Positions 1 to 8,376 are shown, counted from the stretch's first letter. The stretch is DNA of 64,000 bases from Stenotrophomonas maltophilia (GCF_023518235.1 NZ_CP090423.1:868001-932000), one strand, 5' to 3'. The notes: a model not told the origin generated them from the letters alone. A program made the numbers and translations.

Positions 1-340
1 CCTGGTTGATTGATGCGATGCCGCTGGCGCCCGCCAGTGCATCGCCGCCGATGTCGGCGCGTGCATGCAGCGGCGCCGACAGCACGCGGTTGCCGCCTTG
101 GACCTGCTGCGCGTTGATGGCCACGTCGGCGCGCGCGCCGCTGGCGATGCCGCGCAGATTGCCCTGCAGGTTGAGATCGCCGGCGGCCTGGTTCACCGCG
201 ATCGCGCCGTTGGCGCCGGCCAGGGCGCGGCCGTCGATGCGGGTCACGTCGAGGTAGGCCAGCATGCCGGTGTAGTCATCGGCGTGTGCCTGCAGCGGCG
301 CCAGGGCCACCATCAGCAGCGGCCAGCAGTGGCGCTTCAC
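1..340 (-). CDS. Exported repeat protein, C-terminus beyond window edge
   Basis: Reading frame begins at a GTG at 340 that overlaps the stop of the upstream gene (GTGA) and stays open to the window edge, giving 113 residues. The first ~20 residues form a signal peptide ending near QAHA. The mature part has a recurring motif of the form ALAGA(N/S)G-IA-(V/I)NQ, once near residue 40 and again about 57 residues later, with NQAAGDLNLQGN between. Asn/Gln-Ala/Gly repeats of this kind are seen in surface adhesins and functional amyloids, but I cannot name the family. It is co-transcribed with the gene at 337-867 and probably sigma-54 dependent (promoter at 901-915). An amyloid or adhesin role is inference only. 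Confidence 0.6.
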   Translation of the reverse strand, partial: MKRHCWPLLMVALAPLQAHADDYTGMLAYLDVTRIDGRALAGANGAIAVNQAAGDLNLQGNLRGIASGARADVAINAQQVQGGNRVLSAPLHARADIGGDALAGASGIASINQ

Positions 341-867
341 TTGCCACCTGCCGGGGCCGGGCCCTGCAGCGGGAACTGCGCAAGCGCACCGCGGACGGTA
401 TCGCCGATGCCGCGTGTGCTGTTGCCGACCGCGCCCAGTGGACCGCTCATGGCGCCACCGAGGCTGCTGCCGAGCATGCCCTCGCTGCTGCGGCCGAGCG
501 TGCCGCCCAGGGCCTGCTGGGTCACCCGCTCGACGGTGGTGCCGTGTGGCGCTGCAGGCCCGGCGCTGCGGCCGGCGCCCATGCCGGCGTAGTCTTCCTC
601 GCTGAGTTCATCCATTCCGCCGCCTGCGGCTCCGGTGCCCAGTGAGGTGGCAATTTCGCGCTGGGGCTTCGGGTCGGCGATCAGGGCCATGCCCGGCGGG
701 GCCATCCGGTATGCCGGCCGCGCCGCCACATCGCGCAGCAGGACAATTTCGCCCGGCTGCGCCTTCACCCCCTGGCGGGCACCGGAGGCGCCGACGGTGG
801 GGGCAGCCGACAACGAGGCCAGTGCCAGTGCGGCTGCCAGGCTGCGAATGAGGGTAGTGCCGTCCAT
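337..867 (-). CDS. Exported hypothetical protein, first gene of sigma-54 operon
   Basis: 176 residues with a clear signal peptide in the first ~27 residues (MDGTTLIRSLAAALALASL..). The remainder is low complexity and Gly/Ala rich, with no domain I recognise. The start is supported by GGGAGA six bases upstream. The stop overlaps the GTG start of the downstream repeat protein, so the two are translationally coupled and probably act together, for example as a secreted structural protein and its partner. A sigma-54 type promoter lies about 35-50 bases upstream of the ATG, and a sigma-54 activator gene is divergent. Function unknown. Confidence 0.6.
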   Translation of the reverse strand: MDGTTLIRSLAAALALASLSAAPTVGASGARQGVKAQPGEIVLLRDVAARPAYRMAPPGMALIADPKPQREIATSLGTGAAGGGMDELSEEDYAGMGAGRSAGPAAPHGTTVERVTQQALGGTLGRSSEGMLGSSLGGAMSGPLGAVGNSTRGIGDTVRGALAQFPLQGPAPAGGK

Positions 868-900
868 GCCGATCTCCCGCGGTGGGTGCGGCGGAGGGAC

Positions 901-915
901 GCATCAACCGTGCCA
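901..915 (-). promoter_or_regulatory. Sigma-54 (-24/-12) promoter
   Basis: On the minus strand the sequence reads TGGCACGGTTGATGC, against the RpoN consensus TGGCACG-N4-TTGC: 10 of 11 defined positions match and the invariant GG-N10-GC spacing is exact. It would start transcription near 890 and give a ~20-base leader before the ATG at 867. The divergent gene at 1264 encodes a sigma-54 activator. The rest of the 868-1263 intergenic stretch probably holds its enhancer sites; I could not identify a convincing repeated site there. Confidence 0.8.
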
Positions 916-1263
916 ACTTCAGGAGGCCCGCCCGGCAACAGATGGCCGGCGCGCGCGCGCCCGGGGTGGCGCCGGGGTGTTACAACGGCGTGGGAAAAGT
1001 GTTGGGATTGCGCAGCCCCATGTACCGCAGGGCAAGGCGGGCAGCGACCTGTCGCATTCCTGTTACAGGTGCCGCCGCCGACTGCAACGGTGCCGCTTCA
1101 GCCGGCGACTTCTTGACGCGGCGCTCATTGCGCAGCCGTTTAGCGCAGCGCTAGCATCCGCCCAACAAAGGCCGCCGTGGTGGCCGTTAGAGGTCCCGGC
1201 GGGGGGCGGCACGCCGGTGATTGCCCGACAGTCCGCCGACGGTGTCCGGTTGCTGGGGGAAGC

Positions 1264-2619
1264 ATGGCGGCGGTCCCGGAGGCTTCTACATCGCGTTGCG
1301 TACTCTGGTTTGGTGAACCGCTGGCGATTGAGCGCAGTGCGCTGGCGGCCGCAGGCTGGTACGTGCGCAGCATCCATCCTGATCCGGGCATGGCCATTGG
1401 GCTGCGCGGGCGTGACCGGCTGCTGGCCGTGCTCGACCTCCGCCACCTGGATGCAGCCGCGTTGCAGCTGCTGATGCCGTGGATCGAGCAGCACCAGCAT
1501 CTGCCATGGCTGGCGGTTCTGCCGCCCAGCGCAGGTGCGATGCCGGCAGCGTGGCTGCCGTTGCTGCAGCACTGCCTGGCACGCTTCACGCTGCCATTCG
1601 GCTTGCAGGATCTGGTCAGCGCGATGCGCCAGCAGTTCGATGCGGATCCGCTGCCCGCTGAGGCGGCGTGCAGCGGCCAGGGGCCGCGCGCACTGATCGG
1701 CGAGAGCCCTGCGCTGCATGCGGTGCGCACAGTGCTGCACAAGTTCGCTCCGGTGGAGCTGCCGGTGCTGGTGACCGGTGAGACCGGCACCGGCAAGGAA
1801 CTGGCCGCACACGCGCTGCACGCGCTGTCCGGGCGCGCGGGCAACCCGTTCATCGCGGTCAACTGCGGGGCGATTCCGGCCAATCTGGTGCAGTCGGAGC
1901 TGTTCGGTCACGAGCGCGGCTCGTTCACCGGCGCCGACAAGCGGCAGATCGGTGTCTTCGAATCCGCGCAGGGCGGCACGGTCTTCCTCGACGAAGTGGG
2001 GGACCTGCCTGCGGAGGCGCAGACCAGCCTGCTGCGGGTGCTGCAGGAAGGCACCTTCGAGCGGGTCGGCAGCAGCCAGCCGTTGCGCGCCGATGTGCGG
2101 GTGCTGGCCGCGACCCACGTCGAACTGGAGCACGCGGTGGCCCACGGCCGCTTCCGCAGTGATCTCTACTACCGCCTCAACGTGCTGCGCTTGCTGATGC
2201 CGCCCTTGCGCGAGCGTGGCGCCGATGTACAGCTGCTGGCCGAGCACTTCCTGCGTTGCTTCCGCCTGCGCCATGCCGTCCGCGCGCGTGGCTTCTCGCC
2301 GGCGGCGATCCAGGCGATGCGCCGCTTCGACTGGCCCGGCAATGTCCGAGAGCTGCTGAACCGGGTACAGCGGGCGGCGATCATGGCCGAGGGCGAGCTG
2401 ATCAACGAGCGTGATCTGGAGCTGGGCGCACCGGTGCAGGTGCTGCCCGGTGCGGTGCTGCACGATGCGCGCGGCCAGGCCGAGCGTGATGTGCTGCTGC
2501 AGACCCTGCGCCAGACCGGTTACAACGTGTCCGAATGCGCCCGGCAGATGCAGATTTCGCGGGTGACGGTGTACCGCCTGTGCCGCAAGCACCGGCTGGA
2601 GCTGCCTGCGCAGCGCTGA
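1264..2619 (+). CDS. Sigma-54-dependent Fis-family transcriptional activator
   Basis: Enhancer-binding protein of 451 residues. Residues 1-140 are a receiver-sized N-terminal domain without an obvious phospho-acceptor pattern. The AAA+ domain follows, with Walker A GETGTGKE at ~172, Walker B TVFLDEVGD at ~239, and the sigma-54 contact loop as GSFTGA (~219) instead of the usual GAFTGA. A Fis-type helix-turn-helix (ECARQMQISRVTVYRL) is at the C-terminus. The ATG at 1264 is chosen because GGGGGA lies just upstream; in-frame ATG/GTG codons upstream (from 1177) lack such a site. It is divergent from the operon carrying a sigma-54 promoter at 901-915, which is its likely target. Layout resembles VpsR-type regulators; the signal sensed is unknown. 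Confidence 0.85.
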   Translation: MAAVPEASTSRCVLWFGEPLAIERSALAAAGWYVRSIHPDPGMAIGLRGRDRLLAVLDLRHLDAAALQLLMPWIEQHQHLPWLAVLPPSAGAMPAAWLPLLQHCLARFTLPFGLQDLVSAMRQQFDADPLPAEAACSGQGPRALIGESPALHAVRTVLHKFAPVELPVLVTGETGTGKELAAHALHALSGRAGNPFIAVNCGAIPANLVQSELFGHERGSFTGADKRQIGVFESAQGGTVFLDEVGDLPAEAQTSLLRVLQEGTFERVGSSQPLRADVRVLAATHVELEHAVAHGRFRSDLYYRLNVLRLLMPPLRERGADVQLLAEHFLRCFRLRHAVRARGFSPAAIQAMRRFDWPGNVRELLNRVQRAAIMAEGELINERDLELGAPVQVLPGAVLHDARGQAERDVLLQTLRQTGYNVSECARQMQISRVTVYRLCRKHRLELPAQR

Positions 2620-2928
2620 TCAGTCCGCGGCCCTGTGCTTGAACAGTCGAAGCGGTTTGCCTGGGACACGTTCGATCACGCCCTTGGCTTCCAGGTCCAG
2701 CTGCACGGCCTTCAACCACCATCCGGCCGTTGCACCGGCCGGGAACAGCGATGCGGGCAGCCCCGGCAGCAGCGCCTGCTTGGCCTGCGCCACCGTCATC
2801 CCCGGCGGTTGCTTTGGCAGCGCGTCCAGCAGGGCATTGCGCATGGCCATGTACTTGGCGCGATCCACGCGCTGGGTGTGGCCGGGCGTGGTGATGCTCT
2901 CGATCTCGATCCGCCCGGACTCAGCCAT
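2620..2928 (-). CDS. Small conserved hypothetical protein (DUF6958-like)
   Basis: 102 residues, soluble, no signal peptide. The sequence has a short N-terminal strand region, a helical segment (RVDRAKYMAMRNALLDAL) and a winged-helix-like C-terminal half ending in an LEAKGVIERV segment. That resembles small DUF6958-type proteins, but I am unsure of the family. The start overlaps the end of the upstream GFA-like gene by 8 bases, so both are probably translated from one message. It is convergent with the sigma-54 activator gene, with no gap between the two stops. Confidence 0.6.
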   Translation of the reverse strand: MAESGRIEIESITTPGHTQRVDRAKYMAMRNALLDALPKQPPGMTVAQAKQALLPGLPASLFPAGATAGWWLKAVQLDLEAKGVIERVPGKPLRLFKHRAAD

Positions 2929-3463
2929 GAGGGTCTCCGGCGATCTCGATTCGCGGACTGCGCAGGCCCATGGCGATCCATGCTTTCATCAGGCGGGCGT
3001 AGAAGCACAGGGAGCGGGTCTTCAGGTTCGGCACATCGTTGGGAAGGGCCGAGGAATCGGGAAGGTCACCGACCATCGTGCGCATTTCCACGGCCGGTCT
3101 TGCCGATGCGGGCCAAAGCAGTCCGTACAGGCTCAGCCAGTGGCCGCCGCTGAACTCCAGGAACAGCGGTGTGTTGCAACAGCGTGCCAGCACGCGACGA
3201 CTGCCGCCCTGGGTCGATGGCCGGAGCGCGCTCAGCAGGGAGTGCCCTGCGTCAATGCTGACGCGATCCTTGCGATGCATGACGAACAGCGTCTCGCCAT
3301 GCGGCCCCAGCACCTCGGGGGCGCCGGGCCGCGACTGCAGCTGCACACCCGCCCTGCGGCAGCTGTCGCAGCAGCATTCGACGGTGGCGATGGGGCTGCC
3401 CGTGACGGTCAGGCGCACCTGGCCGCAGGCGCAGGCCAGCAACTGTTGAGACGGCATCTGCAT
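2921..3463 (-). CDS. GFA-like/DUF6151 zinc-binding protein
   Basis: 180 residues. The N-terminus has CACGQVRL (residues ~11-18) followed by CCCDSCRRAG (~30-39). This is the Cys pattern of glutathione-dependent formaldehyde-activating (GFA/CENP-V-like) zinc-binding proteins. A further CC pair (ARCCNTPLF) lies mid-protein, as in that fold. AGGAGA precedes two closely spaced ATGs (3463 and 3457); I use the first. Substrate unknown; many such proteins are annotated GFA without carrying out that reaction. It overlaps the small downstream gene at 2620-2928. Confidence 0.6.
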   Translation of the reverse strand: MQMPSQQLLACACGQVRLTVTGSPIATVECCCDSCRRAGVQLQSRPGAPEVLGPHGETLFVMHRKDRVSIDAGHSLLSALRPSTQGGSRRVLARCCNTPLFLEFSGGHWLSLYGLLWPASARPAVEMRTMVGDLPDSSALPNDVPNLKTRSLCFYARLMKAWIAMGLRSPRIEIAGDPHG

Positions 3464-3525
3464 CTTCTCCTGGGGTGTTCACCTTCTCGACGAACCGCCA
3501 TGCCGGACATCGACAACAGCCGCCT

Positions 3526-4407
3526 TCAAGGCGGCTCGATGCGGTAGCGGACCCGGTACAGGTCCAGCCCTTCGCCACCGGGACGTCGTGCTGAGTAGGT
3601 CAGCGTGCGGGGGTGCGAACCATCCAGCATGGCGCCGTAGCTGTCGCCAGTGGGTTCGTTCACCGGCGAGGGCAAGGGCTGGCCCGCGCCGTAGCGGCCG
3701 CTGTATGCGGAGGCGATGAACTGGCGGACCGGTGCCTTGCCGAAGTCCAGGGCGCGCGCGAACACCACCGTGTGGCCATCGTCGAGGAAGGTAGCATCGA
3801 ACTCCTGCGCGGCGGTGTTGATGTCTCCTGGCAGCCGCCGCGCAGGCGCAGCCTCCCCGTCCTGCATGCCGGCGCTGTAGAGATCATGTCCACCGGCGCC
3901 GCCCGCCCGATCGCTGGAGAACAACAGCGTACGACCGTCCGGCGAGAGCATCGGCGCGAACTCGTCTGCTGCGCTGTTCACTGCGGACCCCAGATTCTCG
4001 GGGTGGCCGAAGCGGCCGTCGCCATCCATGCTGACCCGGTACAGATCGTCACCGCCCTGGCCGCCTTCGCGGTCCGAACAGAAGTACACCACGCGCCCGT
4101 CTGCAGAGAATGCGGGATCGAAATCACGCCCAGGCGTGTTGAACGGCGCCGGCGTCGCCGGTCGCCAGCGCTCTCCACCGCGCCGCGAGATCCAGATGTC
4201 ATGGCCGCCGGGACCGCCGGGGCGGTTGCGGCTGAACCACAGCGCGGTGTTGCCGTCGGGGCTCAACGTCAGCCGCACCTCGTCATAGCGCGTGGATGCA
4301 ACGCCGGGCGCGAAACGTTCGACCGGATCGAGGAACTCCAGCACCCGGGAGGGTGAGGGCACGAGCACTGTCGATGCCAGCAGCACCGTGGCCAGCAGCG
4401 CCTTCAT
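3526..4407 (-). CDS. Exported PD40/TolB-like beta-propeller protein
   Basis: 293 residues from the ATG at 4407, chosen because it opens a signal peptide (MKALLATVLLASTVLVPS) and overlaps the upstream stop as ATGA. The mature protein repeats a WD40-like PD40 pattern of the kind LSPDG..LWFSRNRPGG-GGHDIW, FSADGRVVYFCSDR-GG and LSPDGRTLLFSSDRAGG-GGHDLY. This predicts a periplasmic beta-propeller of about five or six blades. Such propellers usually bind protein or glycan rather than catalyse. It is translationally coupled to the Tat-exported protein at 4404-5444, so a shared exported function is likely, but what they bind is not evident. Confidence 0.75.
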   Translation of the reverse strand: MKALLATVLLASTVLVPSPSRVLEFLDPVERFAPGVASTRYDEVRLTLSPDGNTALWFSRNRPGGPGGHDIWISRRGGERWRPATPAPFNTPGRDFDPAFSADGRVVYFCSDREGGQGGDDLYRVSMDGDGRFGHPENLGSAVNSAADEFAPMLSPDGRTLLFSSDRAGGAGGHDLYSAGMQDGEAAPARRLPGDINTAAQEFDATFLDDGHTVVFARALDFGKAPVRQFIASAYSGRYGAGQPLPSPVNEPTGDSYGAMLDGSHPRTLTYSARRPGGEGLDLYRVRYRIEPP

Positions 4408-5444
4408 GCCTGTCGCTCGAAATAGCTCACCCAGTTGGTTTCCCAACTGCGTCCACCGTCGATGGAGGCGGCCTGTTCCCAGCGCGCCGACCGTGGGGTG
4501 ATGCGCGACCAGACCACGCGTGTCTGCACCGCGTGACCGTTGTGCTGGTCTTCACCGAAGAACCTTCCGACACCGCGCTCGAAGGCGCCTCGCAGGGGGG
4601 CGCCGATCCGGGTGGGTGCGCGACCATCCAGCCACCAGCTCAGCCAGTGCCGCCTGCGCGCGTTCCAGGCGCGGATGCCCATTCCGCGCACTGGCGCGGC
4701 AGGCACGTCCATCAGGTTGTCGCCCACGTTGCCGTACCCGCCCAGTACCGGCCAGTTGTGCAGGGTTCCGTTGAAATGCTCCCAGGCATCGCTGCCTGCC
4801 AGGCGGGCACGCAGGCGGCGATGGTGGACGTTCCAGTGGCCCACCAGGAAGTCGAAATCAGCCGGGGCATCGGGTAGCGTCGAAAGGGGAGCTGGTGCCG
4901 CAGCGGTACGGCGGAACCAGTTGCGCCAGTTGATCTCCCAGTGCATGCCTCCATCGGCGGAGAAGGCCTGCTCCCACCAAGGTTCCTTGCCATGGATGTC
5001 GTGCCAGCGGAACCGCACGTCGATGGGCCTTCCGTCGAGCCGATCGGTGCCATGGAAGGTGCCGCCGTTTGCGTCGAAGCGTCCCCGCACGGGCGGCTCG
5101 ATGCGCTCAGGGTTGCGTCCATCGATCCACCAGATCGACCAGGTGGATGACGCCGGATCAAAGGCGCGCACGCCGAGGCCGCGATAGGCGCCTGAAGGCA
5201 GAGCCATCACGTTGTCATCGATGGTTCCCCGTCCGCCCAGGGTCAGCCAGACCGCACTGCTGCCAGCGAAGGACTCCCAGCGCGTATCGCCCACCAGGCG
5301 CTCCTTCAGCCGCTGGTGGCGCACCCGCCAGTTGCCCTGCAGCCAGCGCCAATCCTCGCCGGGGCCTGCGGGCGCGGTGCCGGAGGGCAGCGCACGGGCG
5401 GCCGCTGCGATGGCCAGGGAGGCCAGGAACTGCCGTCGATCCAT
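4404..5444 (-). CDS. Tat-exported protein with two DUF1579-like domains
   Basis: 346 residues. The N-terminus MDRRQFLASLAIAAAARALP carries an RRxFL twin-arginine motif. The protein is an internal duplication. Repeat one starts near WRWLQGNWRVRHQRLKERL and repeat two near FDFLVGHWNVHHRRLRARL; each has a matching G-G-(T/N)-(I/V)-DN, a W-WW-DGR (SIWWIDGR / LSWWLDGR) and a closing EINW / ETNW segment. This is the lipocalin-like barrel pattern of DUF1579-type proteins. The 4-base ATGA overlap couples it to the PD40 protein. The gene is divergent from a LysR gene at 5535, its possible regulator. Ligand unknown. Confidence 0.75.
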   Translation of the reverse strand: MDRRQFLASLAIAAAARALPSGTAPAGPGEDWRWLQGNWRVRHQRLKERLVGDTRWESFAGSSAVWLTLGGRGTIDDNVMALPSGAYRGLGVRAFDPASSTWSIWWIDGRNPERIEPPVRGRFDANGGTFHGTDRLDGRPIDVRFRWHDIHGKEPWWEQAFSADGGMHWEINWRNWFRRTAAAPAPLSTLPDAPADFDFLVGHWNVHHRRLRARLAGSDAWEHFNGTLHNWPVLGGYGNVGDNLMDVPAAPVRGMGIRAWNARRRHWLSWWLDGRAPTRIGAPLRGAFERGVGRFFGEDQHNGHAVQTRVVWSRITPRSARWEQAASIDGGRSWETNWVSYFERQA

Positions 5445-5534
5445 GTGCGTGATCCTGCGCCGAAGATGCCCCATGCTTGCGGTGGCAGGGGGGATTGACC
5501 ACACAGGTATCGGGGCCCAGGCTAAGCCACACTT

Positions 5535-6461
5535 ATGGTGAACCAACGCCAGCTGCCATCGCTTGTCGCCATCCGCGCCTTCGAGGCGGCGGCGCGGCTG
5601 GGCAGTTTCGCCCGTGCCGCCGAGGAACTGGACACCAGCGCGGCGTCGGTGAGCTACCACGTACGGCGGCTGGAGGCGCAGACGGGCACCTGCCTGTTCC
5701 TGCGACATGCGCAGCATGTGGAACTGACCGCAGCCGGTGCCAGCGCCGCGCAGGAGGCCACACGGGCCTTCGATGCGCTTCGTGCCGGCTTCATGCGTGC
5801 GGCGGGCATGGATGCGTCGCATCTGCGCCTCTCCGCGCTGCCGACACTTGGTACCAGCTGGTTGACGCCGCGCCTGGGCAGCTTCCGCACGCGCCATCGG
5901 CAGATCGTGCTGGAACTGGACCTGTCGGCCGAGCCGCAGGACCTGGCCGCCGGGCGCTTCGATGCGGCCATCCGCAACGGGCATGGCCAGTGGCCCGGGC
6001 TGCAGGCCACGCCGCTGTTTCCCAGCATTTTCACTCCGCTGTGCGCGCCCTCCCTGCTGCCTGCGGCTGCGGATCTTGGACGTCGGGTATTGGATGTTCC
6101 GCTGCTCGGGCGGCCCGACTGGTGGGCCCTGTGGTTTGCCGCGCACGGGCATATTCCCGCGCCAGCGCCGGAGAGCGTGGTCAGCCCGTTTGCCGCCGAG
6201 CATCTGGATATCGGGGCTGCGATTGCGGGGCAGGGCATCGCCCTGGGGTCGCCGATCCTGTTCCAGGCCGAGCTCGACAGTGGACGCCTGCTGCAGGCAC
6301 ATCCGGGCGTGGCCAGCGACGGGCGCAGCTTCTGGTTCGTGGCCCCGTCTGCACGTAGTCGCAGCGGAAAGGTCTGCGCATTCCGTGACTGGCTCGGCGA
6401 GCAGGCTGACCAGGCCCGGCGTGCGGCACGCCAGCACCTGGCCCGCGCGGTGATGCCATGA
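5535..6461 (+). CDS. LysR-family transcriptional regulator
   Basis: 308 residues. N-terminal winged helix with the typical LPSLVAIRAFEAAARLGSF and AAEELDTSAASVSYHVRRLE pattern (residues ~6-47), followed by a substrate-binding domain of normal LysR length; GcvA-like in character. The stop overlaps the start of an AraC-type gene (ATGA at 6458), so both regulators are in one unit. The gene is divergent from the Tat/PD40 pair, with only 90 bases between starts, the usual position for a LysR target. Effector unknown. Confidence 0.85.
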   Translation: MVNQRQLPSLVAIRAFEAAARLGSFARAAEELDTSAASVSYHVRRLEAQTGTCLFLRHAQHVELTAAGASAAQEATRAFDALRAGFMRAAGMDASHLRLSALPTLGTSWLTPRLGSFRTRHRQIVLELDLSAEPQDLAAGRFDAAIRNGHGQWPGLQATPLFPSIFTPLCAPSLLPAAADLGRRVLDVPLLGRPDWWALWFAAHGHIPAPAPESVVSPFAAEHLDIGAAIAGQGIALGSPILFQAELDSGRLLQAHPGVASDGRSFWFVAPSARSRSGKVCAFRDWLGEQADQARRAARQHLARAVMP

Positions 6462-6919
6462 GCCAGAGTCCGGAACTGCTGCGCCGCCTGCTGCGTGCCA
6501 AGGACCGCATGGACCGTGCCAGCCACGAAGACTGGCCGGTCTCGCGCCTGGCCGAGGTCAGTGCGGTGTCGACCGCGCATTTCGCGCGGGCCTTCAAACA
6601 GGCCTTCGGCCTGCCGCCGCATCGTTATCTGCTCAGCCGCCGCATCGAGCGGGCGGTGGCGCTGCTGCGCGAGACCGATCTGCCGGTCACCGAGATCGCG
6701 GCGCAGACCGGCTGGGCCAGCCTCGGCACCTTCGGCCGGATATTCCGTGACATCACCGGCGACAGCCCGGGCAATGTGCGCCTGCGCGAGCGGTCCGGCC
6801 ATGCAGGTGCCGATCACGTTCCCGAATGCCACGCCCGCGCCGCGCAGCGCCCGGACCTCAACATCGCAGTTTTGGAGAAGCGTCGCCGCCAGGCGGTTGC
6901 TAACGTGGACTCCACCTGA
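6458..6919 (+). CDS. AraC-family DNA-binding protein, regulator domain absent
   Basis: 153 residues, essentially only the two-helix-turn-helix AraC domain. The first HTH is at WPVSRLAEVSAVSTAHFARAF (~27-47) and the second at LPVTEIAAQTGWASLGTFGRIF (~78-99), followed by the family signature region. A ~50-residue tail has no recognisable domain, and the usual effector-binding domain is missing. It is coupled to the LysR gene by a 4-base overlap and followed 10 bases later by a glyoxalase-like gene. Probable autoregulator or regulator of that gene. Confidence 0.8.
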   Translation: MSQSPELLRRLLRAKDRMDRASHEDWPVSRLAEVSAVSTAHFARAFKQAFGLPPHRYLLSRRIERAVALLRETDLPVTEIAAQTGWASLGTFGRIFRDITGDSPGNVRLRERSGHAGADHVPECHARAAQRPDLNIAVLEKRRRQAVANVDST

Positions 6920-6929
6920 GGGAGGTCCC

Positions 6930-7355
6930 ATGACGAACACCGTGAACACGGTCGGCCTGTATGTACGCGACCAGGATGAAGCGCTCGAATTCTACGTTGG
7001 CAAACTGGGCTTCGAAGTCCATAGTGATGTCCGCAACGGCAGCTATCGCTGGCTGACTGTGCGCAGTCCCGGCCAGGACGGATTCCAGCTGGGCCTGTTC
7101 GTGCCCGGACCGCCGACCCGCGATGCGGCGACGGCACTGTCCTTGCAGCAGCTGGTGGCCAAGGGCGCGATGCCGCCGCTGGTGCTGGCCGTGGAGGATT
7201 GCCGGGCGCGCCATGCGCAATGGCAGGCGCAGGGCGTGGAGTTCACCCAGGAACCGATCGAGCGCTTCGGTGCGATCGATGCCGGATTCCGTGACCCCTC
7301 CGGCAACGGCTGGAAGATGATTGAAGCCCGTTCTGAAATGAGGCGGCGGCAATGA
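6930..7355 (+). CDS. VOC/glyoxalase superfamily protein
   Basis: 141 residues, a single vicinal-oxygen-chelate domain pair. The N-terminal half reads VNTVGLYVRDQDEALEFYVG and the C-terminal half ends with FRDPSGNGWKMIEA, the typical 'D-P-x-G-N' closing of glyoxalase/bleomycin-resistance proteins. The ATG at 6930 has GGGAGG seven bases upstream; longer reading frames run through the AraC gene and are rejected. Probably a lyase, dioxygenase or binding protein for a small molecule; substrate not determinable. The stop overlaps the next gene (ATGA). Confidence 0.8.
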   Translation: MTNTVNTVGLYVRDQDEALEFYVGKLGFEVHSDVRNGSYRWLTVRSPGQDGFQLGLFVPGPPTRDAATALSLQQLVAKGAMPPLVLAVEDCRARHAQWQAQGVEFTQEPIERFGAIDAGFRDPSGNGWKMIEARSEMRRRQ

Positions 7356-7582
7356 GCCGCGGCAGCTGGTCGCGACCGGTGCATCGCTGGACCTCGATCG
7401 TGTTCACTGTGACGGTGATCGCCAATTTCATCGCCCGAGGCCTGGGGCAGGGGGAGCCGGCGGCGTGGATCACCTATTCGCCGTTGCCGCCGTTGTTCCT
7501 GCAATTGTTCACCGGCCTGTACCTGTTCGCGTTGCATTACGCAGGCAGACGGCGCAGCACCGCGCCCGGTGCTGCGGGGTGA
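7352..7582 (+). CDS. Small membrane protein
   Basis: 76 residues with two hydrophobic helices (roughly residues 14-30 and 47-63), separated by a short loop, and a basic C-terminal tail (AGRRRS). It is coupled by a 4-base overlap to the glyoxalase-like gene and looks like the last gene of the LysR-AraC-VOC-membrane protein unit. The family is not recognised. It is convergent with the HAD phosphatase gene, seven bases away. Confidence 0.6.
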   Translation: MSRGSWSRPVHRWTSIVFTVTVIANFIARGLGQGEPAAWITYSPLPPLFLQLFTGLYLFALHYAGRRRSTAPGAAG

Positions 7583-7589
7583 TGCAGGC

Positions 7590-8285
7590 TCAGGCCGCAG
7601 CGTCGGCGGCGTAGGAAGCCAGCAGCGCCGGAAGATCCTCCATGCGTTGGAAGATCACCTGCGCACCGGCCGCACGCAGTGCCTCCGGCGTGCTGTGGTG
7701 GGGGCCGCCTTCGCTGAAGCCGAACACGGTGGCACCGGCCGCAACGCCGGCGGTCGCGCCGGTGACGGTGTCTTCGATGACCGCGCAGCGCTTCGGGTCC
7801 ACGCCCAGCGCGGCCGCGGCGGCCAGGTAGACGTCCGGGTGCGGCTTGGTGTTCGGCTGGTCCTGGCCGCTGTAGACGTGGCCGCCGAAGGCGTCGAGGA
7901 TGCCGACCTTGCCCAGCTGCAGCTGGACCTTGTGCAGGTCGGCACCGGAGGCGCAGGCAATACGCCCGCCGGTCGCTGCGGCGATCGCACGCACCGCCGC
8001 CGGCGCGCCCTGGATGGCTTGCAGGTCGCGTTCCAGTGCGATGTTGCGCTGCTGGCGGAATTGCTCCAGCCATGCCTCGGTGAACGGCTTGCCGGTGCGT
8101 TCTTCGATCAGCCCGGCCAGGTGGGCCACCGACTGGCCGAGGAAGACCTCGCCGGCCTGGGCCGGGGTCAATGGCCAGCCGCGCTCGGTCAGCATTTCCG
8201 AGAGCACGCGGGCCACCAGCGGCTCGGAATCGACCAGCACGCCGTCACAGTCGAACAACACGGCATCGAAGGGGTAGGGGGACAT
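7590..8285 (-). CDS. HAD-superfamily hydrolase (beta-phosphoglucomutase/YieH-like)
   Basis: 231 residues. Motif I FDCDGVLVDSE (residues ~8-18) supplies the nucleophile and acid aspartates. Motif II is the Ser of ACASG, motif III is TKPHPD with its Lys, and motif IV is CAVIEDT. A helical cap domain sits between motifs I and II, as in subfamily IA phosphatases. The ATG at 8285 is preferred over an upstream one because AGGAG lies seven bases before it and motif I then sits at the usual distance. Likely a sugar-phosphate or nucleotide phosphatase; the substrate cannot be read from sequence. Confidence 0.85.
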   Translation of the reverse strand: MSPYPFDAVLFDCDGVLVDSEPLVARVLSEMLTERGWPLTPAQAGEVFLGQSVAHLAGLIEERTGKPFTEAWLEQFRQQRNIALERDLQAIQGAPAAVRAIAAATGGRIACASGADLHKVQLQLGKVGILDAFGGHVYSGQDQPNTKPHPDVYLAAAAALGVDPKRCAVIEDTVTGATAGVAAGATVFGFSEGGPHHSTPEALRAAGAQVIFQRMEDLPALLASYAADAAA

Positions 8286-8346
8286 CTGAAGCTCCTGGAA
8301 CAAGGCTGCGCTGCCATGACCGGCCATTGTCCCACAGCGGCCGAAG

Positions 8347-8376
8347 CCGGGCATGCGCTCAGGGCCGCATGCCCGG
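8347..8376 (-). terminator. Strong hairpin after endonuclease gene
   Basis: CCGGGCATGCG and CGCATGCCCGG form a perfect 11-bp stem with an 8-base loop, 18 bases beyond the stop of the endonuclease gene. There is no U-tract, as is common for terminators in GC-rich genomes. Confidence 0.6.

Noticed and set aside
1448..1456. TGGATGCAG inside the sigma-54 activator gene as another ECF -35 box
   Set aside because: On the minus strand no CGTA follows at 15 bases, and the site is within coding sequence.
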